A stretch of 64,000 bases of DNA from Spirodela intermedia (Eukaryota; Streptophyta; Magnoliopsida; Alismatales; Araceae), in NCBI GenBank assembly GCA_902729315.2, contig LR746268.1, forward strand, positions 7,795,501 to 7,859,500, written 5' to 3'. The translations under genes and the position numbers were made by a program. Below the pieces are notes generated by a model that made no database searches, was not told where the DNA came from, and saw only the letters and a list, made by a program, of their open reading frames with translations. This document shows, piece by piece, positions 35,584 through 50,100 of this stretch; within the stretch, counting starts at the first letter, position 1; each line of letters opens with the position of its first letter.

Positions 35584-38500
35584 TTACGATAGAATGTTTG
35601 CAGCGTAGAATATTGGTAACTTCGTTGGCCCTTCTCCCTTCCAGGATCTTCTCTGTGAAGTAATGACTTGTTCCTCAGGAGTGCCTATTGCTACTAATAT
35701 AAACTAGAAAAAAACACGCACTGAAGTCAAATCGAGAAAGAAAGTTGAGTCTATTGTTAAATGCGAGGCATCACTATAATCGGTTAACCAATAAGTATTC
35801 TATATTTGACAACAGTATGGTAATTTACACATGTATAAAGATATAGACTTTGTAAAAGGTTTGATATGTACCAGGGGAAATAGAATAGCCAACACTCCAT
35901 AGCTGGTGAGGGGAGGAAAAAAGAAAATTCCAAGGATACATGGACTTCCTGAAGAATAACATCGCAAAACATTGGATTAATGGGAATTCACAAAAAATGA
36001 GCGACAGTTCTGTTGCCTGACCAAAAATAATTGATGGAATAAAAAACAAGGAAATTTGATCCACAAAACTCATGATTAACAGAAGTAAAAGCAAATTTGG
36101 AAACAACGACAAAAAAACCTCATGAATTGTCATCGGTTAACTGGGAGAGACTGGATCCCATCAATTAAGAGGAAAGTCTTTAAAAATGCAATCATATGTT
36201 GCGCCGAGCCACATTTCGAGGATTAGTTTATTTCTTTTTTCTGTCTCATCCAAGAAATATGCCGGGCACCAACAGCTAATTCTGACAGAATGTTACCATT
36301 TAGCATGTGATAGGACTGGCTATTTATACAATATAAGAAATATAATGGCGCTAAAGGCACTGCCATTATGACACTCTTCAACATCACAGAAATATAAAAT
36401 ACAGCCCTGAATCGGACTCGCGAATTTAGCCAATGCAAGAGTGATCAATCATCAACAGCCAATCTCATTCCATCTAGCCCAGTCAGGGTGGCACAAATAG
36501 CTGACTGGATAGCATAATATGGAGTTTCTCCTTCCTGTTGGATCTGCCAATTTGCTGATCAAAAGTAAACTCAACTCTGATGGCAGACTGAACTTATCTG
36601 GACACCAGGTTCACCAGGCAGCTGCTCTAATGAAAATATAGTCGACCTAATTGTGATACAGGGGTAGAGTGGGTTAGGTTTCTTTTGTAACTATGGACAG
36701 CACTCTCGGATTTGATCTTCTGCATACAAAGCTAAGGAAATCTTCACAGTAAGTAGGGAAAAAAGAAATGTTTTATTTTATATTCTTTTTACCCAAGTTT
36801 CCCCCAGGATAATGTCACCATTTCAGACAATATAAAAGCTACATTTTCATTGCAAAAAGGATGAACTTGGCACTCTAACAATTATCTGAAACAATCAGTA
36901 TCAAAAATAGTCAATTCAGCAAGTTACCAAATCCAGCAAAGAAGGCCCAATTTAATTCAAACAACTTGAGCCTTTTATCTAAGCTCAGCCCTGAAAAGTT
37001 CCATTTGTATCTGAAACAATGGAAAAGTATGATTCAGTACGATTCCTCTCTCAGATTGAAGATATTTATTTCAATGTAGGAAAATCCATCACATACTCAA
37101 AACTGTAGTACGCATAGGCCCATGAAAGCAGGACAAAATTGATAGCCTTGCCAATAACGGGTATGTATCCGGTTACAACGACCTGAAACGAAACAGAAAA
37201 ATTGAGTACCTTGTGTTTTCAATTTATTTTAGATTTTTTTTAACTTCTCCCGTCCTATAATCCATTTTTATTTTTTCTTTGGCACGGGGGCAGCGGCTTA
37301 TCAAATTCTTGGAACCATATTTGAAGCATAGCCTGTTCTCCCAGTGGAGTCATTTGAGAATACACAGGCGACTATCAAATAATCATCCCCACGCAAACAT
37401 GACAGAGTGAATAAGACAATCAGCACAGAAGACAAATCTATTAACAACAATGTAGCTGCAAACCTCAATGTAGAAAATTGTCAACAAAAGTGCTGAATAG
37501 ACTTGCTCGCTAATTCCAATTATAACCCTATTGAAATGGGAAAACACTAGCTGTGAGAAAAGATCACCAACCTGGCTCCTTTACCAATAATAAAGAGCCC
37601 ATTGCAAACACAGATCAATCTAAAAGTTAAAAAAGAGCTCACCCCTCAATACCAGTTGGCTTATCAGCATGGTTCACACTGTGTGGACCAACAACTGCCC
37701 CTTCATTATCTGAATCTCCAGACTGTTGTCTAAATATTTCAAAGGTCAACTTAGCAATGTCATTGTACCTGGATTCAAATCAAAATATATATATATATAT
37801 CACCAAACACCAAAAAATATTGACTTTATTCATGTGAAAATATGATAACATCGAATACACATTCTGAATATTAATGGCTCTAGACTTGACATTTCTGTGT
37901 AACTAACCGCAACATCAGCAGAATAAACTTGATGCTACATTTCATTTACCAGGGAACTTCATTCAAAGAAAATAAACACAGATTCAGTCCGAACCAGCTG
38001 TCCCTAGATAGTAGAATTTAGTGACTTCAACTAAAATTAAAATAGTTAATGTCAGTTTTATCGACGCTTTATGCCAACATCTCCTGCAGGAACAGGACTC
38101 GCAACTGTGCAAACGAAAATCTAGGTACGGACTCTAAAAATCTATCAATCCACTTTTACGGGTTCTAAGTAATTTAGTTGGCCATTTAGAATTGGACCCG
38201 GATTGTTAAGTGTCACCATTATTTTTACCAAATTAGAAATGCAAAAAAAACTACAATAAGTTGAACTTTACTAAAACTAGGTCAAAATAAGATAAGAAGG
38301 CCACATGTTTTATAAAATGTATTTTTCTCCCCTTTCTAACCTAGTTTAGAGACAACAGAAAATGTCAGAACAACAGAACCAAGCCGAATGCTATAAAAAA
38401 TGTGATTTGAGCAACTGGATAGAGTAAATGAAACTTACCAGATGCTGCTCAAGATGAAACTAAGAACATAGAGTGGACAAAACCAGAAAACCTGGAAAAA

Positions 38501-40336
38501 AAGGTATAATAGAAAAAAGATTAGAGGATACCATAGTGACTGCCGGAATCATAGAAAGAAGTGCATACAATGCTTGGGCTCTTTTTAAATTTAACGGTCC
38601 CCATTTAAAAGATGTCAACAACGAAAATATGGAATGAAAATAGCTGCAATAATGGCTGTAAAAATAATCAAAATTGCCTAAAATATATGCATGTTCTACC
38701 TCAAACTCCAGTGTTTTCACTTATCACTTGTGCATTTGTTCTAAAATAATATATACATATATTTACATATATCTATAGAGAGAGAGAGAGAGAGCTGTCT
38801 GTATGTCTATCTATCTATATAGACTTCTCTTTCTTCTCACTAAACCCAATAAATAAAAGCCTAAACTGCATTCACAGGTCGCAGAAAGAAACTAATGGCA
38901 AAGATGCCAAAGTTTGCCTCTTTATGGAACGCATGTAAATAGAGGTACGTTTCATTTTCATTTTTATTTGAATTTGAATACTGTATAACAGATTACGAAT
39001 ACAAGAAAAATTACATAGAAAAGATTTATAAGAATTGAACGGAGGACGGAGTAGAATCTTATAACAGCGCCACTGTCACAAATTTCTTGAAACGCCAGCT
39101 CCTTGCATTGGTCAGGCAATATCCATGATAACATCGGAATAACAACTTTGTTTAAGAAAAATAAGCTGCAAAAGTAAACAAAAGAGTATTTCAGCATGAT
39201 GATACAAGGATATGAAAGAGGAGATTTTGAGCATGAACTATCAATACGATTGCTTGATTTGAGAAATAAGATTATGACGGCTGCACAGATCCCAAGATGC
39301 ACCCTATGTGAAGATACCTGAACATTCTTGAAGATATTAAAAAAGCACAAATAATAAAAGCAACAATCGATGAAATCGATTTCCATATGGTAGCGAAACA
39401 CAAGTTTTGGATGGGGAAGAAGAATCACACATTTGTTTACTGAAAATTGCTCGGTTAATGGTCTCTATTTCACATGGATAAGACAATGGGCTGGCGACTT
39501 TTGCAAAGGTGGAACATCTAATTCGAGAGCTTTGGGGTCATAGAAAATTTCACACAATCGTGGGTTCTCTATTCCTTTCGAATAGAAAACTTTTCTAAGA
39601 GCTCACTATACTAACAGTTGCATGCATCTGTATCTCTCGTTCATGCTTTATGGATTCGAAATACTACCCATTTCTGAAAGCTAAGGTTTTCTGAAACTAT
39701 GAACTAGGTTCTCTTAGTTTGTAAGTTGCCCATTTAAAGCTGATCGTCTATGTATTATAAAAAAGAGCTTCTTTACAAATATAACAACTTGTTCATGCCA
39801 GAGAAAAAATTAAGAACTCGTTATTATACATTCAGAACTTGTTAATGCCAGAGAAAAAAGAAATGAAAAAGAATGTATACTGTAGTTATCTTAACGATGG
39901 ATGCTGTCTCTGGAAAATAATTTAGACATAGCACAAAGAAAGCACGACACCCGAAACAAATTGCATACAACTTACGTGCACAAGAATAAAACAACTGTAG
40001 CGTACCTGCCTAAGAAGATGAGCCCGTTCAAGAGGAAGCACTGCCCCAGTCTGATCAGCAACTTCCGCGAGCTGAAGAAAGGCAGAGGCCGTCACGACTT
40101 ACCACACAACGCACCAAGAATCCTCGGAGTCATGAGGGAAAAGAGCAAGCCCATGGCAAGCGAAGCATGGTCGAAGAAGACGAATTAGTCAAAACAGCAG
40201 CGACAGACGGGAAAGGAAGGCGGAGACGAGACCTCAGACAGAAGAGGGCGACTCTGTGGAGGCAGCAGGCCTGCCGGAAGCCCGCCAGCCACTGGAGGCT
40301 CGCTCGCCCCGCGACCGGCAGTAAGCCGTCACCCAT
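35584..40336 (-). CDS. EI24: EI24 (etoposide-induced 2.4) homologue, ten exons
   Basis: Multispan ER membrane protein; in animals EI24 takes part in autophagy, in plants it is little studied. Exons: 40233-40336, 40006-40071, 39015-39165, 38439-38491, 37643-37768, 37464-37527, 37097-37182, 36928-37010, 35872-35948, 35584-35703; phases agree and total 309 aa, the usual plant length. Characteristic blocks: ASLQWLAGFRQACCLHRVAL, LGQCFLLNGLIFLG, LNKVVIPMLSWILPDQC, GVIIGISEQVYSALLLTIF, VVVTGYIPVIGKAINFVLLS, WAYAYYSFEYKWNFSGLSL, LNWAFFAGFGSPCILGIFF and LTSYGVLAILFPL. Several hydrophobic blocks give about six membrane spans. The stop TAA at 35584-35586 is part of a GTAAGT that could be a donor, but the downstream search found no better ending. 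N-terminal start is the ATG just before the conserved block. Confidence 0.9.
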
Positions 40337-41142
40337 TGCCCCCCGCCGAAGTCGGGACTAACTGCCCCACCCAAACCTAGATCCTCCCCCTCACCCTCCT
40401 ACTCTCGTCGCCCTCCTCCCGAAGCCGGAAACCCAGATACGCAACCAGCCCTCTTCAACTTTCCCTCTCACCGATACGCAACTTCCCTCTCCAACTGGAC
40501 ATACGCGAATCCGAAAAATGCGGGACCAAACGTTCCTTCACGGAGTCGCCGAGGTCAACTCACAAACCCAGGAATTCCTTTTCTTCACAAAAAGAGGCTC
40601 GCGCCAAAACCCACCAACGGGAAAAATCTCATCTTGGAGACTAAAAACAGTGAGCCCATTGCGCAATGGACTGGATAATACAAAATCGCCCTCAAACGGC
40701 GAATTCCCCAGGAGGAGGGAGGTCAAGATGGGCATCCCCAGGACGACGAGCCAAAGCCCAGAGGAGGATCCCCAAAAATGGGGAAAGGCAAAGAACTGTA
40801 CTTCAACGGGGGAAAATAGTAAAAAAAAAAGGGGGACAAACACTAGGCCGATATTATACAAGAACCAGACGGATCTCCCATTGGAAGCAAGCAAGCAATG
40901 AAAAACTGTACCCCACATGACTCATCCCCTCCCCCCCCTTTCTCTTTCAATAAATAACGCGGGACGACCTCCGGGGAGATGCCGCTGACGCCACAGCTCG
41001 CCTTTCGATTGCCCAAATGGCCCATCTCAGCTAAAAGCCCGTGGCCACCGTGGCGGCGGCGAATCCCCAGCGCAGAGAGAGAGACAAAAACACAGAAGTG
41101 ACTACGCGATGCGCGTGCGTGCTGGAAGCTCATTCCCGGCCT
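40337..41142. other. Gap between TRN1 3' end and EI24 promoter
   Basis: Both flanking genes run leftward, so this 0.8 kb holds the TRN1 3' UTR and terminator on the right and the EI24 promoter and 5' UTR on the left. Open frames up to 127 codons on both strands lack family features and were taken as chance. Confidence 0.5.
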
Positions 41143-44100
41143 CTACACTCCATACTTTGCCAGTCTCTCTCGGGCTTTGGTGTCGAGCATGGACATGTAA
41201 TGTTCCCAGGTTGCGTTCCCCAGCATCTGGCAAGAAAGATGAAAAGATCCGCTGTAATTAGGAGAGAGTAATTCTAGGAGAGGAAAGGGGTGGGAAGTAA
41301 TTAATAATAATATTCGCGGTACCTGCTTATAACCATTCAGGACTTGGGAGACCTCGTTGTGCAAATCCTCGCTCCTGATTTCCTGATGCAAGAAGAGCAT
41401 GTAAAGACGACTGTCTTGGGGTTTAGCCAAACATATGCTGAGAGAAGGGAGGGAGGTGTGTTTCTTACATGCCAGCTAGCGACGGCTTTGAACAGGATGG
41501 CAAGGGAGTTCATGGCGCCGGACGGATTGGATCTCACCTGCAGGGTTTATGCATAAGCACGAGGGTCCAACCAATCAGATGAGCTGATATTATTTGAGAA
41601 CAATTGCCATTACCATTGCACAGAGTCCCCGGAATGCATCCTCTTTCTCAACATCATCCCGTATCCTGGTCAAGATTTTCGTTTTAAAAAAAAAATAAAT
41701 GACAAAACAGGTAAACACTGAAGAACTAGGAAATATACCCTACTTGAGAATTTTATTTGAAAACAAGCTCTGGGGTACAGAAATAAGAGAAATAAACTAC
41801 GTCAATTAGATAATATTTTCCTTGCTGCCAAAAGAATAACTACATGTAGGTTTCTAGAAATAGCAAGGCAAGCTGGCTGTAGGAACACGACTAAGATAGT
41901 CCACAGAAAAATATCTTGACCTGGAACTCCTGAAGAAATGAGATAACAACTTACGTGCATAAAGCACTGCACCAGCACTGCATGAAGTGTTCCATGTGTG
42001 GTGCTACAAGCTCTGGACATACCCAGGCAAGCCTTCCAAGAGTAATGGCACTGTTTTCTATCAGTGACTTATTGAGACCCTGTCCATGGCCGAAAAGTCA
42101 AACTACGATGATAGAAGGCAAGTAAAAAAGAAAGAATTTTGAATGACTTACTTCTGCATTTTGAAGAATTCGGACCAGGTTCAATATAACATTCAGTACA
42201 ATAGGAGAAACTTCCTGGCCAACCTAGAAGCAAACAAGTATCCAGGTTATACTTTGGATGGGAAATAGTTGTTCACACAACGTGAATGACGGAATCCACC
42301 GCATGGTCGCTCACCATACAGCACGGTCGATTCTATTACAGATGCTGAAGTAGGTCATCAGGCCATTTTACAAAATTTTCATCGTACTTCATAATTAATT
42401 AAAGGGTCATGCATTGAATTCGCCACAAAATGGGTGACACATAACGCCACTAATATTCGTAGCTCTGGAAAAAGCATAATCATGATGGCGTTGGATTTTT
42501 TTCCTCATGTCTTGTACAAATATAGATTGACGTAAGAGTCAAAATAAATTGATTGGGGGTTAAATACCACCATGGGGGCCAAACTGCCGTAAGAAAAGGA
42601 TCCATACTCATTATTCCCGACATAAAATCTTATTCACTAACTTTCACCAAGCTGAGTAGAACATAGACGATATTCCACTGTATACCCAGGAATTCTTGGA
42701 CAAAGCTTTAAGAACTATTACGAGGTACAAAACGTAAATCTTGCAATGCTAAACTAGAAGCAATAAAATTTCCACCTTCAGCCAAATATTCGAAACTCTT
42801 AAGAAGCACAGAAAAATCTCAATGAAAAATCGGGTGCACCAGCAAGACATCAACGCTAGAGGCCAGCCACTTGCAAACTATGTATACTTGACTTCAAAGA
42901 GTCAGATGGAGCAGGTGAAATTATCATTAACACAAACACCAATTTCAAGTATGAGTTCAATCAAGCAACAAAGGTACCAGTATGAGTTCTCATAATGCAC
43001 TTCTTCAGGTGGGTCTCCACAACTCCACTCTGGAAGCATATTAGCTATGAGTGGTAGAGATGTTGACGCATTGGTAAAATAGGAGCAGCATGTATGAACG
43101 TAAGCAGTAGGAAACTGACCTTAATTGCCAATTCTCCAATTGCCCAGCAAGCATTATTAGCGACAGACACATTTTCCTTCAGCTCATCAGCATTCTGCAC
43201 CATTGAGTCCGTCAGAGGAAAGACCTTCAATACAATGTGAAATTATACGGAAAAAGGAAAACCCAATACCAGTTGTTTTGCTGCAACATTAAGGAACTCA
43301 GACAGGCGGGGACGCAAATGTACAGGACACACCTGGAGAACATGTCAAAATTGTCACATGGAAAGACATGAATGTTTAGCAAAGGAAAGCACAACATTAA
43401 ATGGATCTGAGACTTCGTGCTTTTCAACACACCCTTGCAAGATCTCCAAGAAGAGCATGGGCGCTTTGCCGAATGTCAGAAATATCATCTACACAGCAAT
43501 GTAGAAGAATGTCGTTCAAATTGCTCTCACCAACCTGCATGCATCAAAGATTAGAAAAATGATCACTTACTGAGTAGAAAACATTCAGTTTGTGAGAAGC
43601 ACATAGAAATGTGTCTGGTTTTTGAAAGTGAAATCGAAAAGTCAAAGCATTCCTCTGATAAACAAAGGATCAACTTTCTACACCAAAAAGGATTTGTTCT
43701 TTACGTGGATAGTACAATATTTGCATTAACTATAGAAAGAGAGGCAGAAGTTGATGGCCAATGCGATCTAAGAAAGATCCTCCGTACAATATATTTGCAG
43801 TTCACACCATGATGGTACAAACCACTCCGTACAATATAAACCCACTTTAGCCACCCCCGTATGGCTCCATCTCCTTTCTCCTCCTAAGGCTATGATTTCC
43901 TCATCCCTTTATACTTATCGGTCTACCTTATGACAAGCCAAAGCAACGACCAACTCAAACCCCTATCGCAGTCAGGTTGCAATGTATATATAGCACACAG
44001 ACTGGATGTGAGATTCATGAGACAAATGCTAAACAACCAAGGATTGGAATAGGCTTTCCCAAATCTCCCATGTTAAAAATGAATATGTACGCACATAACA

Positions 44101-47100
44101 CTGAGGGTGATGATTAATCATACATCATAATTAAAAACGATTTTCCGCCGGCAGGAATTGAAAAAAACTCAGACAATACAAACTCGTATGCATCTTTCTC
44201 CTTAACCAGGGCAAGTCAATGCTTGTGAGGGGCAAATACATCATAATTCTAGATAAAAACTCTGTGGTATACAAAATAATGTGTAAAAAATTCATGGAAT
44301 AAAGTAGTACCAGACTCTCTATTCCACCACCAAGACCTTCCACGAGTCCCGAAAGAAGGTCCAACGAGTAGACAATAAAGTCTTTATCATAATGACCGCC
44401 CGCAGCAACAGGATCGACCTTGAAAGAAATATTTTATCAGACTGGGGCAACTTCAAGAACACTCTAACAAGTGCAAGACAAGAAACATTATCCATTAACA
44501 ATAGGCCGACATAAAGCCAAGACTACGACAAAGATATCATGCAAGAGTAAAGACAAGGATCAAAGACAACTCAAAGACAAAACACCTTAGCTAGTTGATG
44601 TGTCTGGATTAAACCAACGCACTTCTTGAATGCAAATTCAGCATACTGAGAAAATCCAGGTCCCAAAGCCTGAGACAAGCACGCAAAAAAAAATTACGAT
44701 ATCTAATAATAGATGAAAGAAGTAGACTGTCAACAAACACATGCAGCAATAAAACACAGCAGGAAAAATTATCATCATGTCTATAGAAAGATTACTCATT
44801 CGATACTATGGAAAAAAGATAAGCGAAAAGGAAAAAATAGACCATGAGACCCAATTTATTACAGAAAAACTTTACTCTATACAAAACATCTTAAATGGAA
44901 AGAAAACAGTTCTTCTGTGATTCCATGAGACACTGCTTCTGTGCCATTTCAAAGCCAAGAGAGGGCATAGTCAACCAAAAAAGGTAAAAAATATGAAACA
45001 AATAATACAAGCAAATTTTGGCGAATAATCCTAGAAAAAGCTTACTTGCACTATAGATATAAAGCATTCGAGCAACGGAAATAAGTCCTTATCACAATTT
45101 GCAAGTTGCTGCCATTTTGAGATCAACGGAGGCATCAATATATCAAGATATCTTGGCTGCATGTCACAAGACAGAAAATTAGCTATAAAAAAACCATTAT
45201 GCAGAGATTTACCACGATTATGACTTTTATATATCATTATACCTGATTTAGTTCGGCGCCCACGGCATCAGCAAGAGTACCGATTGCATCATAAACAATT
45301 CGCAGGTTTCTCCTCTGGACATTATAAGACGACCACAGAGCAAAAAAAAAGTAAAAATAATGCAAGCAATTCGAAATAGGAACTGTTTCAAAGTTTCAGT
45401 AATGATTTCAATGTAAGACATGAACATCAGTGAACTCGGGCAATGGGAGCTTCCTAATACCTGGTATTTGCCAAAAGCACACAGAAGATGCTGCAAAATA
45501 ATCTCCAGGCGGGGTGCAAGCTCCTCTGCAGCTTCCTGAGGAAGAAGCAAGTTTGTTAATTCACATATGTTTAAAGAAAACCGGCCTGCTTGCAATGAAA
45601 TGGGTACCTCTTCCAGGGTTGCGAAAGCTGAACATGCAGCTTCTTGTACCCGCTTATTTGTATCCAGTATCCTTCGCAGAATCCCCATAAGAACTTTATC
45701 AAACTGTTCCTGAATTCCTTGATGACCGATGTACTCCTGAAATTAGAGGAAAATATGTAAATAATAATAATTTTCAATTATCCATTTTATTAAAATGTAG
45801 GACGTGAAATAAAAAAGTGAATGTTCTGTGGGAAAAATATTTTCTTGGATTTTCTTTCTCACAGACAAATGCCTATAAATGGAATGAATGAGGAAATGCC
45901 AGAAGTGACCCACGGCGAAACACAGATACAGTCAAACAAACTATTACAATAGACCTAAGGATAATGGTGTATACCTTGAAGGGGGGGAAATTACCTGAAC
46001 AATGAATTTGCTATAACGAGAAAGTGTCCAACAGGTTATACTCCGAATGAGGGGAAATTTGTCATCCAAAAGCGGTATCAAAAATGCAATAATCTGCATG
46101 GAAAGAAGTATAAATATTAATCAATCAACAGAACCAGGAATTCATTTAAATGAAAAGGACCATAGTTATAACATTATCAACGGGTAGGAGATGCCAAGGA
46201 AATACCCCAGGTAAATGTGGATAGAGACCCTTAATACATCCCTCTGCTACAGCACCCAGAGCAAGAACAGCGGCTTCCCTGTCTTTCCAGGCAAGATCCC
46301 CAGAGGTGGCTAACTTTGTCTGAAAAATGGAGAAATTGTTAGTCTCCTGATATCAAAGAACATAGCTTGCATTCTGCCAACCGAAAAAAAATTTAATCCC
46401 TTCTAAGTCCTTATTGAAAATTACGAGCATATAAACAAGTGAATAATTAGATAACAAGTGAAGTATTCTGAGAAATAACACTGTACAACTGTGAAAAATG
46501 CCTTCTTCGGGTTCACCAAATCAACAACATCAACAGACAGAAAGTTCCCACATCACCCTAACATACTAACAAAAAGACTGCATTATCAAAAGCAGCCCAT
46601 TAGTATGGCTTAAAGACATCCGCACACTTTTTTATGCAATCTAAGGTACACAGTTCCAAGCCAACTTCACATGACATGTATTGGATGAATGAATTCTGCA
46701 TTGTCAATGGGTACTAAATCATTTGAGGTATGCAGCAGAGTTATGTTGGTAAAGAAAGAGTACAAACTAACAATATGAATTAAAGTACATATGGTACCAC
46801 CTAACACATGCTAAGGATGAAACGACAATGTCAATTGTTACGTATTACAAGAAAATATTATAAATTAGGGAAGTTTTCGTAAGTAGTTAGATACAGCTTA
46901 TTACCCATTCAGCCTGACTATAAAATACATGGATGCCTGTGTTACTCCGTTAGCAAGACCGTAACTAGAAAATATTAGCTACTTAAGGAGGCATAACTGA
47001 TGTCCAGCATCTCAACCAGCACAGATGTACGCAAGGTGCCCACTGTCAAAACTTAATATTGGGTGGGGGTGTGGATCCAAGCGTCAGACCAAAATAACTA

Positions 47101-50100
47101 AAAAGATCGCAAAATATCCTATGTCAAAGTCACTATATTGATTTTAGGTAAATTGAAAGACCACGACAGCTATAAATGGATAATGGATACAACCCATAAA
47201 TACTACAATAGCTAATGCAAAACACAACAAATGAACGCTAATAAAAAGAAATGGTACCTCAACTAACGGCATCAAAGTTGGAAGAATCTCGTCACCAAAT
47301 ACATTTGAAAGAATATCTAACCCAGCTGCACTGCATTTTCTCAAATTCCAAACATTTACAGGCTCATCATCCTGTACAGAGTAGCCCCCAAGAGAAGATC
47401 AAATTGATAAGACGAGATGACATTTTCAAGAATGAATACTAACTAACAAATTGTTGTTGTTTGCAGTTTTTATGACAATAAATCAGGAATAACACAGAAG
47501 AAAATAATTCAAAGATTAGAGAAAAGAGAATTATTAGGAATGAATGAGAATTTACATCTTCTTCGCTATTTTCAGAAGCGTGAAAACGTGATGTATGAAA
47601 ACGTGGCTTCAGGTCCTGAGAAAGATGGTTCAACAGATCAGACAAGCATTCAACATGTAAAGGAAAAGAGTCTCATAAAAGGAGGGAATAGAACCTCATC
47701 ACGGTCTGGGACGGATTCGTCATCCTAGATAATGCATAAATGTAAGTTACTGTATCAGTAGATAAGATATACAAAAAAATTGCAAATAATTATTTCGAAA
47801 TCAATTTCCAATTAAAAGTTACCTCGGCATCGACTAATGCCTCATCATCATCAGCATAAGCCATATTTGACAACAACACCTGAAAAAAAAACATGCACAT
47901 TACAAACAACTCAGACAAAGTAGTCTACCAATCAGTACGATCATGTCCAAGAATAATGTACCGGAATCAATCGAGGAAAAAATTCCCTTAAGGCTTCAGG
48001 AGGGATGTTCGCATCACAGAATGCTGACCTGGAGCATTAATTAAAAAGTAAACCCACACATCAAACAGCCATAAACATGCTGGGAATAGTTGAAGAAAAA
48101 ATGAAGGAAAACCTTAGCTACATCTTTTATGAGATACGTAGCCAAAGCCTACTCATTTAAAAGCATGAAGTTAAAAGTTGGAGTTAAGATCAATGGTTTG
48201 AAAAGTCTGTTTAGCTTTAGAAATAGATAAACAAGTACACCGAACTGAAAACCGACAAAATCGTAGGTAAACCAATGATGGAATCTTCTTTAAAGAAATA
48301 TTGAAGATATCTAGAAGTTGTATGTAGTCATCCAATGGAGAAAGAGTGATTTGAAACGAGTGAGGAGTTGTTGCAATGCCCAAATAGATGCCATACCCTA
48401 TTTTTTTATAAAGAAATGCAAAATCTCTCCTTAGAGTAGTAAATTTTATCAAAAAACAAGAGGGAGAAAACATGAAATTATTCTGGAATAGCAGATTTAT
48501 AGAATAACAACAAAAGGATAGTTCTGAGGTTGCAGCAAAACATAGGAGTCAAATGAAACTCAGAAAGGAACTTTAAAACGAACGAATGAGCTTACCAACA
48601 AAATTCTTTATTAGCGATCTCAAACTGGACTTATAAACAGTTTTCACTGGTAAAATGGATATTGGCTTTATCTTTTCAAGAAAAAAAAAACACGGTCTAT
48701 TAGTATTCCCAAGGCTCACTATATAAACAGTTTCTATGACACTGTAAACCGCCCACCTCCCACATCCCGCCCAAACATTGCACCATCAACCAGGTTACAA
48801 TGGGCAATAGGAGTACCAACATGGCCCAGCCCCGAAATCCCATCACACCAAACCCGATTGTAGTTCCTTAATCCAAAGACACTCAATCAAAGTCCCATAA
48901 AAAACAAAGAAAAGATAAGAAAAATCTGATCCACCTAACCAAAAAAAAAAAGATAATGTCATGATACATAATTAAGCAAGAAAGATTACACGTGTATTCC
49001 AGAGGAAATATGAGAAAATCAGAATGTAAGGGGAACAAAATTGTGTACAGAATCAAATTCTTAATGTAACAGCATGAAATACTGTAGCTTGGATTTCAGC
49101 AGCAAAACCATTAGATTCAAAGCTTCCACGGAATCCAAAACAAGAAAAAAAACTGCAGCCCATGAAGGATCGAATCATCACGAGGAACAATCTACGAAAA
49201 CTAAGCAATGCCAAAGAAATGCTAAGGTCATGTCAAAAGGCTCAAAATGAGAGGCCAGATACTCTAATTCCCCTTAGTTCAGATTAAACAGGATCGCACT
49301 GAGATGTCTGAATATGCTGATGTACAAAATTCAGTAACTCATGATGGCGTCTGGTCAATCACACTAATCCGGATACAATGTTGAGTCTATCCTCATTCAT
49401 GTGCACCATTTTTACATGTGCCCCAAAGGAAGTCCATACTAGTGATATCAATCCTCGAACAATTAACATAAGGTTTGCAGGACAGAGGCATACCAAAACT
49501 CACAAGCTTCAAGAGCAACTTCCTCGTCGGCGTCCTTATTGGCTCGCAACATATAGTCAATCACATTTCTCAGATGTGGCTGAAACAGGTTGACAATAGC
49601 AGTTGATCCGTGTCACAGGATGCACAAAATAAGATTAAGATAAACATGCTAAATCTGCACATAATGCAAATTTTAAATATGTAAAAGGGAAGTAGATGCC
49701 AGCACAAACCTCCAAGAAGTTTGGTCTGACTTCAATCAATTGCACAAGAGCCGCGCAAACCTAAATAAAAGAAGATAGCAGTGAGAAATCAAACAGGGAA
49801 ACCAAAACAACAGAAGCATGTTATAAAAGTAACTGAGACCAAATATACGAGATCTATTCTGGCATGTTTATCTAAAACTTGGGATGGCCCATCAAATACT
49901 ACGAAATAAACAACATTGTCCTAGTTCTATATCTACATCCAAGCAGAAGTAAACAAGGTAAATAAAAATGAGTAATTTCAGTCAGAAACAAATTCAAACT
50001 AAATTTTTTTATTATTAATGTATACTAGATCAGCAATCATTAACAAGCATCTTCAAGATCACAGCCCTACTATTTTGAGGAACGAGGTGAACAAGAACAT